Positions 6,270-12,817 are shown, counted from the first letter of the stretch. The stretch: DNA of 15,125 nt from JAIBJN01 sp035461525 (GCA_035461525.1 DATHVD010000070.1:1-15125); one strand, 5' to 3'. The notes: generated from the sequence alone by a model not told the origin. Made by a program: numbers and translations.

Positions 6270-6578
6270 CTAGGAGCACGCGGCCGGGTCGGGCCGGACG
6301 GCCGGCTCGCTCGCACGCACGCTGACGAAGCGGCTGCCGACCGCGCCGGTCGAGGGGGCGTGGAAGCCGAGCCGATCGCCTGCTCCCGGAGCGCGGCGCG
6401 GACGCGCCGCTCGCGGAGCCCGGCGAGCGCGGCGGCGGCGAGGAGCGGCGCCCGCGCGTGCGGGCGCGAGCGTGGCTGCGGTCGCGAGCAGGCGGTCGCC
6501 CGTGCGGACTGCGACGGAAACGCTCTCTCTCCAGGCGACGAGGCCGCGAGCGTGAGGGGCGGCGCGGAGCCCTAGCAA
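6270..6578 (-). pseudogene. Possible decayed or hypothetical ORF, unidentified
   Basis: The 6261-6574 part of the gap after rpoD holds one frame that partly looks like protein: a minus-strand stretch with VAWRESVSVAVRTGDRLLAT near its start and GDRLGFHAPSTGAVGSRFVS near its end. The middle (APRRRRARRAPRAARPRRAP) looks like out-of-frame high-GC translation, so two frameshifts could separate genuine halves. The only start in frame is a TTG at 6578, which lies inside the first palindrome of the downstream repeat array. No family recognised. It may be nothing more than a GC-rich open frame. Confidence 0.25.
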
Positions 6579-6720
6579 CAGACTGTTGCGAGGGGGCTTC
6601 CGCGGCTGCCCCTTGCGTCTGCCCGGGAGGAGTTAGCCACAGTCTGTTGCAGGGGGCTTTCGGGGCTATCCCTCGCGCCCCTCCCGGCAGGGGTTGGCAA
6701 CAGACCGTTGCAGGGGGGCG
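6575..6720. repeat. Three palindrome copies at exact 61-bp spacing
   Basis: Three copies of a 15-base palindrome, GCAACAG-N-CTGTTGC: 6575-6589 (perfect, centre A), 6636-6650 (GCCACAG T CTGTTGC, one mismatch) and 6697-6711 (GCAACAG A CCGTTGC, one mismatch). Starts are exactly 61 bases apart twice. Each is followed by AGGGGGC or AGGGGGG, and the intervening bases of units 1 and 2 also align loosely, so this is a degraded 61-bp tandem repeat in which the palindrome is best preserved. It sits between the convergent 3' ends of rpoD and the zinc-ribbon gene. A one-base centre suits a dimeric DNA-binding protein; as RNA it would form only a 5-bp stem. No T-run follows, so it is not a typical terminator. 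Confidence 0.75.
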
Positions 6721-6734
6721 ACCCGGGGTCGGCG

Positions 6735-6920
6735 TCAGTCGGCGGGTTCGACGCGCTCCTGCTCCTCCGCGGGCTTCCAGGCCACGAAGAGGCGACAGTG
6801 CGGGCACTTGAAGCCGAGGTTCCGCTCCGACGCACCGCCGAGGAGCCGCGCCTCGAAGGACTTGCCGCAGTGCGGGCAGTCGACGTCGAAGCTCTCGCCG
6901 GGATCCGGAGGGGTCGTCAC
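6735..6920 (-). CDS. Small zinc-ribbon protein
   Basis: A 61-residue soluble protein with two CxxC knuckles, DCPHCGK (Cys15, Cys18) and KCPHCR (Cys39, Cys42), spaced as in a zinc ribbon, plus hydrophobic LFVAW after the second pair and an acidic tail. Such stand-alone ribbons can bind nucleic acid or protein partners; no specific function is recognised. GTG at 6920 is the natural start: TAACCT (6930-6935, minus strand) lies 9 nt upstream as a -10-like motif. Its divergent neighbour is a probable metal-cation exporter, so a link to zinc handling is tempting but unproven. Length and motif spacing support it as a real gene despite its size. Confidence 0.7.
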   Translation of the reverse strand: MTTPPDPGESFDVDCPHCGKSFEARLLGGASERNLGFKCPHCRLFVAWKPAEEQERVEPAD

Positions 6921-6945
6921 CCGCGCTCAAGGTTAGCCTGTTCCC
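6921..6945. promoter_or_regulatory. Divergent promoter region with overlapping -10 motifs
   Basis: 25 bases separate the two starts. Plus strand: TAGCCT (6934-6939) lies 6 nt before GTG 6946. Minus strand: TAACCT (6930-6935) lies 9 nt before GTG 6920. The hexamers overlap by two bases. No ribosome-binding site is visible for the transporter, consistent with a leaderless message. Confidence 0.5.
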
Positions 6946-8301
6946 GTGACCCCGCAGCGCCGGATCGCCCTCGTCTCCGTCGCGGCGGCGATCGTCCTCA
7001 TCGCCCTCAAGCTGGTCACGGGCATCGCCACCGGCAGCCTCGGCCTGATCTCGGAGGCGGCGCACTCCGGCACCGACCTCGTCGCCGCCCTCCTGACGCT
7101 CTTCGCCGTCGGCGTCGCCGTCCGGCCGGCCGACCGGGGGCACCCGTACGGGCACGGGAAGGCCGAGCACCTGGCCGCCCTCGCCGAGGCGTCGATCCTC
7201 GTCCTCGCCTCGCTGGCGATCGCCTACGCGGCCATCCGCCGCCTGGCCCTCGGGACGGCCGAGGTAGACGCGACCTGGTACGCGTTCGTCGTCATCGGGC
7301 TTGTGATGGCCGTGGACGCGAGCCGCGCGTCCGTCTCGCTGAAGGCCGCGCAGCGCTTCCACAGCCCAGCCTTCGCCGCCGCCGCCCTGCACTTCGCCAG
7401 CGATCTCGCCGGCTCCGGCGCCGTCCTCGTCGGTCTCCTCGCCGTCCGCGCTGGGCATCCCGAGGGCGACGCGGCGGCCGCGCTCTTCGTCGCCGTGCTC
7501 GTCCTTGCGGCCGCGGGCAGGCTAATGCGCCAGAACGTCGACGTCCTCATGGACCGGGCGCCCGCCGCCGAGGTGGAGGCCGCGCGGGCTGCGATCCAGA
7601 GGCTCGGCCCGGGCGTGCGCCTCGAGCGGCTGCGAATGCGCCGCGCGGCGGGCCGCTTCTTCGCGGACGTCGTCATCGGCGTCCCTCCAGGCGCCGTCGT
7701 CGGCCAGGGTCACGCGGTCGCAGATGCGGTCGAGGAGGCGGTCGAGGCGGCCGTGCCGGGGGCGGACGTCGTCGTCCACGTCGAGCCGGCCGACGCGGGC
7801 GCAGACCTGCCGGAGCGCGCGCTCGCGGCCGCCCTGCGCGTCCCGCGGGTGCGGGAGGTGCACAACGTCGCCGTGCTCGAGTCCGGCGACCGCCGCGAGG
7901 TTTCGCTCCACCTGAAGCTCCCGGGCTTCCTCACCCTCGCCGAGGCCCACGACGTCGCCGAGCGCGTGGAGCGCGAGATCCTCGCTGCCGTGCCCGAGCT
8001 GGACGCCGTCCAGACGCACCTGGAGCCGCTCGCAGAGCCGTCCCCCGTCCAGCCCGTGGAGCACCGCGACGTCGAGGCGGAGTCGACGGCAGTGCGACGC
8101 ATCGTCCGCGAGACGACGGGCGCCGACCCGCGCGAGCTCCGCTTCCTCGCCACGGACCGCGGCGTCGTCGCCTTCCTCACGCTCGCCATGGATGCCCGGC
8201 GCGCGCTCGCGGACGCGCACGCGAGCGCGAGCGAGATCGAGGAGCGGATCCGCCGCGACCACCCCGAGATCGTCGAGGTGATCGTGCACACGGAGCCCTA
8301 G
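6946..8301 (+). CDS. Cation diffusion facilitator transporter with long C-terminus
   Basis: Membrane exporter of the CDF family, which moves divalent cations (Zn, Fe, Co, Mn) out of the cytoplasm by proton exchange. 451 residues against about 300 for a standard member. The N-terminal ~200 residues carry the transmembrane domain with both metal-site signatures: HSGTD (His40/Asp44) in helix 2 and HFASD (His149/Asp153) in helix 5, plus the conserved GHPYGHGKAEH (65-75). HxxxD at both positions is a pattern associated with Zn/Cd-type CDFs. The cytoplasmic part appears to hold three related dimerisation-domain units: about 207-281 (…VVVHVEP), 291-362 (…VQTHLEPL) and 376-451 (…VIVHTEP), each ending in the same strand motif. 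One copy is normal. Start is GTG, supported by TAGCCT 6 nt upstream. Confidence 0.92.
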   Translation: MTPQRRIALVSVAAAIVLIALKLVTGIATGSLGLISEAAHSGTDLVAALLTLFAVGVAVRPADRGHPYGHGKAEHLAALAEASILVLASLAIAYAAIRRLALGTAEVDATWYAFVVIGLVMAVDASRASVSLKAAQRFHSPAFAAAALHFASDLAGSGAVLVGLLAVRAGHPEGDAAAALFVAVLVLAAAGRLMRQNVDVLMDRAPAAEVEAARAAIQRLGPGVRLERLRMRRAAGRFFADVVIGVPPGAVVGQGHAVADAVEEAVEAAVPGADVVVHVEPADAGADLPERALAAALRVPRVREVHNVAVLESGDRREVSLHLKLPGFLTLAEAHDVAERVEREILAAVPELDAVQTHLEPLAEPSPVQPVEHRDVEAESTAVRRIVRETTGADPRELRFLATDRGVVAFLTLAMDARRALADAHASASEIEERIRRDHPEIVEVIVHTEP

Positions 8302-8314
8302 ATGATCTAGACGA

Positions 8315-8334
8315 TCGCTCGCCGGGGCGAACGA
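8315..8334 (-). terminator. Hairpin between CDF gene and tRNA-Tyr, probable terminator
   Basis: TCGCTCGC and GCGAACGA flank a four-base loop CGGG. On the minus-strand transcript the single mismatch becomes a G·U wobble, giving an 8-bp stem shortly after the tRNA 3' end; on the plus strand it is a C/A mismatch. No U-run follows. It could end the tRNA transcript and, less well, the transporter message. Confidence 0.4.
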
Positions 8335-8351
8335 CCGTCGGGAAACCGCAG

Positions 8352-8433
8352 TGGGGGAGGCAGGATTCGAACCTGCGAAGGCTGAGCCAACGGGTTTACA
8401 GCCCGTCCCCTTTGGCCACTCGGGAACTCCCCC
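8352..8433 (-). tRNA. tRNA-Tyr (anticodon GUA)
   Basis: Read on the minus strand: acceptor stem GGGGGAG pairs with CTCCCCC at the 3' end, followed by discriminator A. The T arm carries GGTTCGAATCC. The anticodon stem ACGGG/CCCGT encloses the loop CTGTAAA with anticodon GTA (8397-8399), decoding tyrosine codons. It is about 82 nt with a long variable arm, the class II form expected for bacterial tRNA-Tyr. The 3' CCA is not encoded and must be added after transcription. Confidence 0.97.
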
Positions 8434-8444
8434 GCGGCCGGGGA

Positions 8445-8450
8445 AGTGTA
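8445..8450 (-). promoter_or_regulatory. -10 element (TACACT) of tRNA-Tyr
   Basis: TACACT on the minus strand ends 11 nt before the mature tRNA 5' end, giving a plausible short leader. No clear -35 is seen 16-18 nt upstream. Confidence 0.45.
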
Positions 8451-8463
8451 GCCGAGCCGACCT

Positions 8464-8814
8464 TCCCTCATCCGAGCTAGAGCGCCCAACGAGCTTTCGT
8501 GGAACACCTCGACGAAGGTCCTCACGGTCGCCGGGACGCCGTTCATCGACGGGAGCGCGAGGATCGACCACGGCGTCCTCAACCAGTACAACGGCCAGTC
8601 GACGCTCTACCTCTCGGGCACGCTCCTGATCGCCAACAGCGCGCGCCACGAGAACAACGCCCGCTCGGACGGCCCGATCGTCGGCTGGGAGACCATCCTC
8701 GGCAACAACGTGACGAGCTACCAGTTCCCGACTATCACGACGGTGCCCGTCGGGATGTCCGGGAACCCGCCCGTCTACGCGCAGCCCAACCCGCCCCAGC
8801 TCCACGGCGGCTGA
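8464..8814 (+). pseudogene. C-terminal remnant of a secreted/pilus-associated-like protein
   Basis: A continuous frame of about 115 codons to a TGA, with protein-like, Asn/Thr/Gly/Ser-rich sequence: LSWNTSTKVLTVAGTPFIDG, then HGVLNQYNGQSTLYLSGTLL, then VGWETILGNNVTSYQFPTIT and a Pro-rich end PPVYAQPNPPQLHGG. There is no usable start or signal peptide upstream because the tRNA gene and its promoter lie there, so the 5' part is gone. The beta-strand-rich composition fits an extracellular or cell-surface protein. From memory, similar IDGSA…YNGQSTLYLSGT stretches occur in large exported proteins near type IV pilus genes in related bacteria, and a prepilin peptidase follows directly. The family assignment is tentative; the protein-like reading is clear. 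Confidence 0.6.
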
Positions 8815-8843
8815 GCGCTAAGGCCGCCGCGGCGGCAGGCCGA

Positions 8844-8849
8844 TAGGTG
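8844..8849 (+). promoter_or_regulatory. -10-like TAGGTG before prepilin peptidase
   Basis: TAGGTG followed by five G then ATG. It matches the position of leaderless -10 motifs elsewhere here (sixth base G rather than T). AGGTGGGG could instead act as a Shine-Dalgarno sequence, so the mode of initiation is ambiguous. Confidence 0.3.
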
Positions 8850-8854
8850 GGGGG

Positions 8855-9607
8855 ATGTACGTCGCCCTCGCCGCAGCCGCGCTCCCGCCCGCGCTCGCCC
8901 TCGGAAGCTTCCTCAACGTGGTCGCCGCCCGCCTGCCGGAGGGCCGCTCCCTCGTCGCGCCGCCGTCCGCCTGCGGCGCCTGCGGCGCCCGGATCGCGTG
9001 GCACGACAACGTCCCTATCCTCTCCTACCTCCTGCTGCGCGGGCGCTGCCGCTCGTGCGGCGGGCGGATCGGCCTCCGCTACGTGGCGGTGGAGGCGCTG
9101 ACGGGCCTCCTCGTCGCGGCTTGCTTCCTCCACTTCGGGCTGACGGCGGACGCCTTCGTGGCCTCGTTCTTCGTCGCCGTCCTCGTCGTGCTCTCGGCCA
9201 TCGACTTCGAGCGGCGCATCCTTCCGGACAAGATCGTCCTCCCCTCGTTCGTCGCCGTCCTCGCCGCCCAGGTCGCGCTGCACCCCGACCGGGCGCTCGA
9301 GTGGGTCGTGGCCTCGCTGGCCGCGTCGGGCTTCCTCCTCGCCGCGCTCCTCGCCTATCCGAAGGGCATGGGCATGGGCGACGTCAAGCTCGCGCTCCTC
9401 CTCGGCGCGATGCTCGGCTGGACGGTCGCCGCCGGGCTCATGGTCGGCATGGTCGCCGCGCTCGTGCCCTCGATCGTCCTGCTCGCCCGCCACGGCGCGG
9501 CCGCCCGCACGATGGGCATCCCGTTCGGCCCGTTCCTCGCGCTCGGGGCGGTCGTCGCGCTCTTCTGGGGCGACGCGCTCCTCTCCGCCTACCTCGGCGC
9601 CCTGTAG
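8855..9607 (+). CDS. Prepilin peptidase (type IV leader peptidase, A24 family)
   Basis: Integral membrane aspartic protease that cleaves, and usually N-methylates, type IV pilin-like precursors (PilD/GspO type). 250 residues. N-terminal domain with GSFLNVVAARLPEG (17-30), then two CxxC pairs (Cys40/43 and Cys65/68) of the cytoplasmic zinc-binding loop. The two catalytic aspartates are Asp117 (SAIDFERR) and Asp176 in GMGMGDVKLA. About seven to eight hydrophobic helices. ATG start. No pilin, PilB/C/T or secretin genes are in the window, but the preceding remnant may derive from a pilus-linked protein. Symbol left blank because pilD, tapD, comC and gspO naming depends on the wider locus. Confidence 0.95.
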   Translation: MYVALAAAALPPALALGSFLNVVAARLPEGRSLVAPPSACGACGARIAWHDNVPILSYLLLRGRCRSCGGRIGLRYVAVEALTGLLVAACFLHFGLTADAFVASFFVAVLVVLSAIDFERRILPDKIVLPSFVAVLAAQVALHPDRALEWVVASLAASGFLLAALLAYPKGMGMGDVKLALLLGAMLGWTVAAGLMVGMVAALVPSIVLLARHGAAARTMGIPFGPFLALGAVVALFWGDALLSAYLGAL

Positions 9608-9623
9608 CCCGGCCGCGGCCGGG
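9608..9623. terminator. 16-base perfect GC palindrome after prepilin peptidase
   Basis: CCCGGCCG followed by CGGCCGGG, starting immediately after the prepilin peptidase stop. It could form a strong hairpin and may end that transcript, but no U-run follows and the palindrome has no real loop. Confidence 0.35.
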
Positions 9624-9652
9624 CCGGCCCCGCTGTCAATCCCACCAGTTGG

Positions 9653-9699
9653 GAGCTCCCGCGAGGGAGCTCGAGGTCGGCGGCTCCGCTCCGCGCCGA
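9653..9699. other. Two consecutive stem-loops in the gap before nucS
   Basis: The 9608-9841 gap holds no gene I can support. It contains a perfect 8-bp stem, GAGCTCCC (9653-9660) with GGGAGCTC (9665-9672), closed by GCGA, a stable GNRA tetraloop, and then a second stem TCGGCG (9677-9682) with CGCCGA (9694-9699). They could be an RNA element, a terminator pair or a palindromic repeat. A TAGTCT at 9731-9736 downstream could be a further -10 motif. Confidence 0.4.
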
Positions 9700-9827
9700 G
9701 ATCCGCGGGACGCGCGCGTCGCCGAACGCTTAGTCTGGGGTTACGCTGGCTCCCGGCGCCTTCGTCGCCTGTCCGGCTTTGGCGGGCCTCGCCAGGGCGC
9801 GAGAAAAGACACGTCCGAACCGGCCGG

Positions 9828-9833
9828 TACGTT
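9828..9833 (+). promoter_or_regulatory. -10 element (TACGTT) of nucS
   Basis: TACGTT ends 8 nt before GTG 9842. No Shine-Dalgarno lies between, so transcription should begin at or next to the start codon. This supports GTG 9842 over the longer TTG-initiated frame from 9779. Confidence 0.45.
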
Positions 9834-9841
9834 CCGGGCCC

Positions 9842-10525
9842 GTGCGTCTCATCGTCGCGACATGCGAGGTTTCGTACAGCGGTCGGCTGAGCGCGTACCT
9901 CCCGCCGTCGACGCGCTTGCTCATGCTCAAAGCAGACGGATCGTTCCTCGTGCACGCGGACGCAGGTGGGTTCAAGCCTCTCAACTGGATGACGCCGCCG
10001 ACCGCCATCGAGGAGGAGGGCGAGCCGCTCGAGCGCCTCGTCGTCCGCAAGCGGGCGGGGCGCTCCGAGGATCGGCTCGAGATCGTGATCCGGGAGCTCC
10101 TGAGCGACGTCGTTCACGACATGGGCGAGGCGGCCGGGCTCGAGAAGGACGGGGTCGAGCGCGACCTGCAGGAGGAGCTCGCAGCCCGCCCGGAGACGCT
10201 CGGCGACGGGCTCCGGCTCGTGCGGCGGGAGTGGCCGACCGACATCGGCCCCGTCGACCTCATGTGCCGCGACGAGGGCGGGGAGTGGACGGCCGTCGAG
10301 GTGAAGCGCGTGGCCGGGATCGAGGCGGTCGAGCAGCTCGGGCGCTACCTGGAGCGGATCCGGGTCGACCCCGCCAAGGCGGGCTGCCTCGGCGTCCTCG
10401 CCGCGCAGCGCTTCCGGCCGCAGGCCCTCACGCTCGCCGAGACGCGCGGCATCCGCTGCGTCGAGGTCGACCTCGAGGTGCTCCGCGGTGAGCGCGAGCC
10501 CGAGCTGACGCTCTTCGGCGCGTAG
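9842..10525 (+). CDS. nucS: Mismatch-specific endonuclease NucS/EndoMS
   Basis: NucS (EndoMS), the nuclease that replaces MutS/MutL mismatch repair in many actinobacteria and archaea by cutting both strands at mispaired bases. 227 residues. N-terminal DNA-binding domain: RLIVATCEVSYSGRLSAYLP (2-21), LMLKADGSFLVHAD (27-40) and KPLNWM (45-50). C-terminal RecB-like nuclease domain: Glu130 in RREWPTDIGPVDLM with Asp139, then Glu153/Lys155 in VEVKR and Gln165/Arg168/Tyr169 in EQLGRYL. The C-terminus ends ELTLFGA, resembling the short sliding-clamp-binding tail described for this protein. GTG 9842 is chosen because known NucS proteins start MRLV/I and TACGTT lies just upstream. Its presence argues that the organism lacks MutS/MutL, which cannot be tested here. 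The stop codon overlaps the next gene's -10 element. Confidence 0.95.
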   Translation: MRLIVATCEVSYSGRLSAYLPPSTRLLMLKADGSFLVHADAGGFKPLNWMTPPTAIEEEGEPLERLVVRKRAGRSEDRLEIVIRELLSDVVHDMGEAAGLEKDGVERDLQEELAARPETLGDGLRLVRREWPTDIGPVDLMCRDEGGEWTAVEVKRVAGIEAVEQLGRYLERIRVDPAKAGCLGVLAAQRFRPQALTLAETRGIRCVEVDLEVLRGEREPELTLFGA

Positions 10526-10528
10526 GCT
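10523..10528 (+). promoter_or_regulatory. -10 element (TAGGCT) of DUF4260 gene, overlapping nucS stop
   Basis: The nucS stop codon TAG forms the first three bases of TAGGCT, which ends 5 nt before GTG 10534. One triplet therefore appears to act as both stop codon and -10 element. The start codon is probably leaderless. Confidence 0.45.
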
Positions 10529-10533
10529 CTCCC

Positions 10534-10920
10534 GTGCCGCCGCTCCTCTGCTCCCGCGCGCCGCTGCGGGCCGGCTATGCCCTCCTCGCCGCCGCCCTCG
10601 TGGCGCTGATCGTCGTCCAGTACGTCCGCCAAGACGTCGGCTGGTGGCCCACCGTCGCGTTCGGGCTCGGCCCCGATGTCGCCCTCCTCCTCGGCGCGGG
10701 GAGCGGCCTCGAGCGGGGACAGCTCCACCCCCGGGCCGTTGCGCTCTACAACCTCCTGCATCGCTTCTGGGGCCCTGCCGCCCTCGCCGCGGTCGCGCTC
10801 GCGGCCTCTCTCTCCCCGGCGTGGCTCGTGGGAGCGCTTGCCTGGGGGACGCACGTCGCAGTCGACCGCGCGGTCGGCTACGGCCTCCGCACCCCCGAGG
10901 GCTTCCAGCGCGCGGGCTAG
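10534..10920 (+). CDS. DUF4260 family small membrane protein
   Basis: 128-residue integral membrane protein with about four hydrophobic segments (about 12-28, 36-52, 72-90 and 93-105). The family is recognised from the order GLGPDVALL (about 44-52), then LHPRAVALYNLLHRFW and finally WGTHVAVDRAVGYGLRTPEGF; the conserved Asp, His-rich and DRxxGYGL elements match DUF4260. No function is known for the family. GTG start, 8 bases after the nucS stop, with its own TAGGCT -10. Close spacing suggests it may also be read from the nucS message, but I see no functional link. Confidence 0.85.
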   Translation: MPPLLCSRAPLRAGYALLAAALVALIVVQYVRQDVGWWPTVAFGLGPDVALLLGAGSGLERGQLHPRAVALYNLLHRFWGPAALAAVALAASLSPAWLVGALAWGTHVAVDRAVGYGLRTPEGFQRAG

Positions 10921-10991
10921 AGGCCCGTCGCGTCGTCGAAGCGAGACCGCGCGAGTCCCCTTCTTGTGGGGAGCGCCCTCATGGCGGACGT

Positions 10992-11427
10992 CGGCGGCGA
11001 GCGCTGCTCTCGCTCCTGCCCGCCTGGCTCTCGTATCGCTTCGTCGAGAACCCCATCCGCGTCGGCGAGCGGTGGCGCGCCGGCCGCACGCCGCTCGCCG
11101 CGATGGTGCTCGTCTGCGTCCTCGTCCCGATCGTGGCGGCCGGGCCGCTCCTCGGGACCAAGAGCGCTTGCCTCGACCGCGACCCTCCAGAGGTGGGAGC
11201 GGAGCCAGGAGCGCCACGCGGACGTCGTCCACCGGTGCGAGGCGTCGCTGCCCCTCAGCGCCCGGGCCGGCGCTGCACGACCCCTCGGGCCTGCTGACCG
11301 GGCTGCGGGGGCACCGCGTCGTCCTCTACCGCGCCGACGAGCACCTGAGCGTGGAGGGCTCGCTGACGCTCGCCGACGAGTTCCACCGCGCGATCCTGCG
11401 GACGACGCGGTGGGCGGCGGCCGGTAG
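10992..11427 (+). pseudogene. Broken acyltransferase-3/SGNH (OafA-type) gene
   Basis: Fragments of a membrane O-acyltransferase with a C-terminal SGNH hydrolase domain, spread over frames. From 10992: ALLSLLPAWLSYRFVENPIR, the hallmark end of the acyltransferase-3 domain, then GERWRAGRTPLAAMVLVCVL and VPIVAAGPLLGTKSACLDRD, the linker helix. From about 11278 in another frame: GLLTGLRGHRVVLYRADEHL followed by SVEGSLTLADEFHRAIL, the terminal catalytic Asp-x-x-His-like region (here DEHLS) of SGNH domains. The N-terminal ten-helix domain and most of the SGNH domain are missing. Intact members acetylate cell-surface glycans. The remnant abuts the 3' end of the convergent CNNM-type gene. 10921-10991 shows only a weak CCCC…GGGG hairpin. 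Confidence 0.72.
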
Positions 11428-11441
11428 CGGGGCGGACGCGG

Positions 11442-12782
11442 CTACGCCGCGGGCTCGGGCGGGGCGCCGGCCTCCTCGCCGGGCGGAAGCGTGGCGAGCA
11501 GCCGCTCGATCCTGGGCCCGTCGACCTCCACCACCTCGAAGGTCATTCCGTCGGACTGCACCGTGTCTCCGGTCTCGGGCTGACGGCCCAGCTCGCCGAA
11601 GACCAGGCCTGCGACGGTGTGGTAGTCGGCGGAGGGCAGCGATCGGCCGAAGCGCTCGTTGAACTGCCCGATCGGGAACGTCCCGGGGACGAGGACGTGC
11701 GTCTCGTCGACCTGATCGATCTCCTTGTGCGGCACGTCGTACTCGTCCTCGATCTCGCCCACGATCTCCTCGAGAAGATCCTCGAGGGTGACGAGGCCCT
11801 CGACGCTCCCGTACTCGTCGACGACGATCGCGAGGTGCTGCTTCGTGCGCCGGAACTCCGCCAGGAGGGACGCCAGGTCCTTGGTCTCGGGGACGAAGTG
11901 GGCCGGCCGGACGATCTCGGAGCACCGGACGTTCTCCAGGCCCTGCTCGTGCATCGCCGCGAAGAAGTCGCGGACGTGGAGGACCCCGACGACGTCGTCG
12001 AGGGACTCGCCGTAAACGGGGATCCTCGTGTGCGGCGACGCGAGGACGGCCGAGAGGCACTCCTCGCCGTTCAGGTCGGCCCGGATGGCGACGATGTCGG
12101 GGCGGGAGACCATGATCTCCCGCACCGTCCGGTCGCCGAACGTGAAGACCCCCTCCGTGAACTCGACGTCCGTCCTCTCGAGGAGCCCCTGGGCGAGGCT
12201 CTGCCGGAGGAGCTCCCGGAGCTCCGTCTCGCTGTGCGGCGCGTGCCCGACCTCGCGGGCCGGCGGCACGCCGAACGGTCGCAGGACGAGGTTGCCGAGC
12301 AGGTTGAAGAAGTCGACGAACGGCTTCGTCGCGAGGTAGAAGAGCCGCATCGCGGGTGCGACCGCGAGCGCGGTGCCGGTGTTGCGGGCGATTGCGAGGC
12401 TCTTGGGCGAGAGCTCGCCCAGCACGACGTGGAGGAGGGTCACGATCCCGAAGGCGGCCGCGAACGAGATCACGTAGCTCCAGTCTCCGAGCTCGCCCGT
12501 GATCGGCTCGAGCAGCTGCTCGAACGCCGGCTTGCCGACGACGCCGAGGCCGATGCTCGCGATCGTGATCCCGAGCTGGCAGGCCGCCAGGTAGGCGTCG
12601 AGGTGCTCGACCGCGTGGCGAAGGGACTTGGCGCCGGGCCTTCCGGCGGCCTCGAGCTCGGCCACCTGCGTGATGCGGATCCGCGTGATCGCGAACTCGG
12701 TGGCGACGAAGAGCCCGTTCGCGGCGACGAGGAGCAGCGCCCCCACGATCCCCGCGGCGAGGGTCAGGTCCATCGGCCCCAC
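11442..12782 (-). CDS. CNNM/CBS-domain membrane protein (hemolysin C/CorC-type, UPF0053)
   Basis: 446-residue membrane protein of the CNNM (DUF21) family, related to magnesium/cobalt efflux proteins such as CorC and MpfA; often misnamed hemolysin. The DUF21 domain (about 5-190) has the conserved ANGLFVATEFAITRIR (21-36), ACQLGITIASIGLG (67-80) and VLGELSPKSLAIAR (120-133). A CBS pair follows: about 216-280 (VREIMVSRPDIVAI, HTRIPVYGES) and 285-342 (HLAIVVDEYGSVEGLVTLED). The C-terminal transporter-associated domain is about 360-425 (SADYHTVAGLVFGELGRQPETGD). Likely role: sodium-coupled Mg/Co export with nucleotide-sensing CBS domains, inferred from the family. Start GTG 12782 is preferred because TAGTAC lies exactly 6 nt upstream; ATG 12773 is an alternative. 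It lies 35 bases downstream of the SRPBCC gene on the same strand. Confidence 0.93.
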   Translation of the reverse strand: MGPMDLTLAAGIVGALLLVAANGLFVATEFAITRIRITQVAELEAAGRPGAKSLRHAVEHLDAYLAACQLGITIASIGLGVVGKPAFEQLLEPITGELGDWSYVISFAAAFGIVTLLHVVLGELSPKSLAIARNTGTALAVAPAMRLFYLATKPFVDFFNLLGNLVLRPFGVPPAREVGHAPHSETELRELLRQSLAQGLLERTDVEFTEGVFTFGDRTVREIMVSRPDIVAIRADLNGEECLSAVLASPHTRIPVYGESLDDVVGVLHVRDFFAAMHEQGLENVRCSEIVRPAHFVPETKDLASLLAEFRRTKQHLAIVVDEYGSVEGLVTLEDLLEEIVGEIEDEYDVPHKEIDQVDETHVLVPGTFPIGQFNERFGRSLPSADYHTVAGLVFGELGRQPETGDTVQSDGMTFEVVEVDGPRIERLLATLPPGEEAGAPPEPAA

Positions 12783-12788
12783 GCTCCG

Positions 12789-12794
12789 GTACTA
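12789..12794 (-). promoter_or_regulatory. -10-like TAGTAC before CNNM gene
   Basis: TAGTAC on the minus strand ends 6 nt before GTG 12782, the same spacing as the other leaderless promoters here; the sixth base is C rather than T. No ribosome-binding site is present, so this gene probably has its own transcript start. Confidence 0.35.
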
Positions 12795-12817
12795 GGAGGC
12801 TCGTCCACGTCTCGGCG

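Noticed and set aside
6575..6720. CRISPR array suggested by regularly spaced palindromic repeats
   Set aside because: Repeats are only 15 bases, imperfect, and the 46-base intervals are related to each other rather than unique spacers; no cas genes are present.
8352..8433. tRNA-Tyr as an attachment site for an integrated element
   Set aside because: No integrase is in the window and no direct repeat of the tRNA 3' end is visible nearby; the degraded gene lies on the 5' side.
6708..8480. 590-codon plus-strand open frame across the CDF gene
   Set aside because: Extremely Arg/Pro-rich out-of-frame shadow of the transporter; no domains.
9779..9841. TTG 9779 as a longer start for nucS
   Set aside because: Family proteins begin MRLV/I exactly at 9842, and a -10 motif lies between the two positions.
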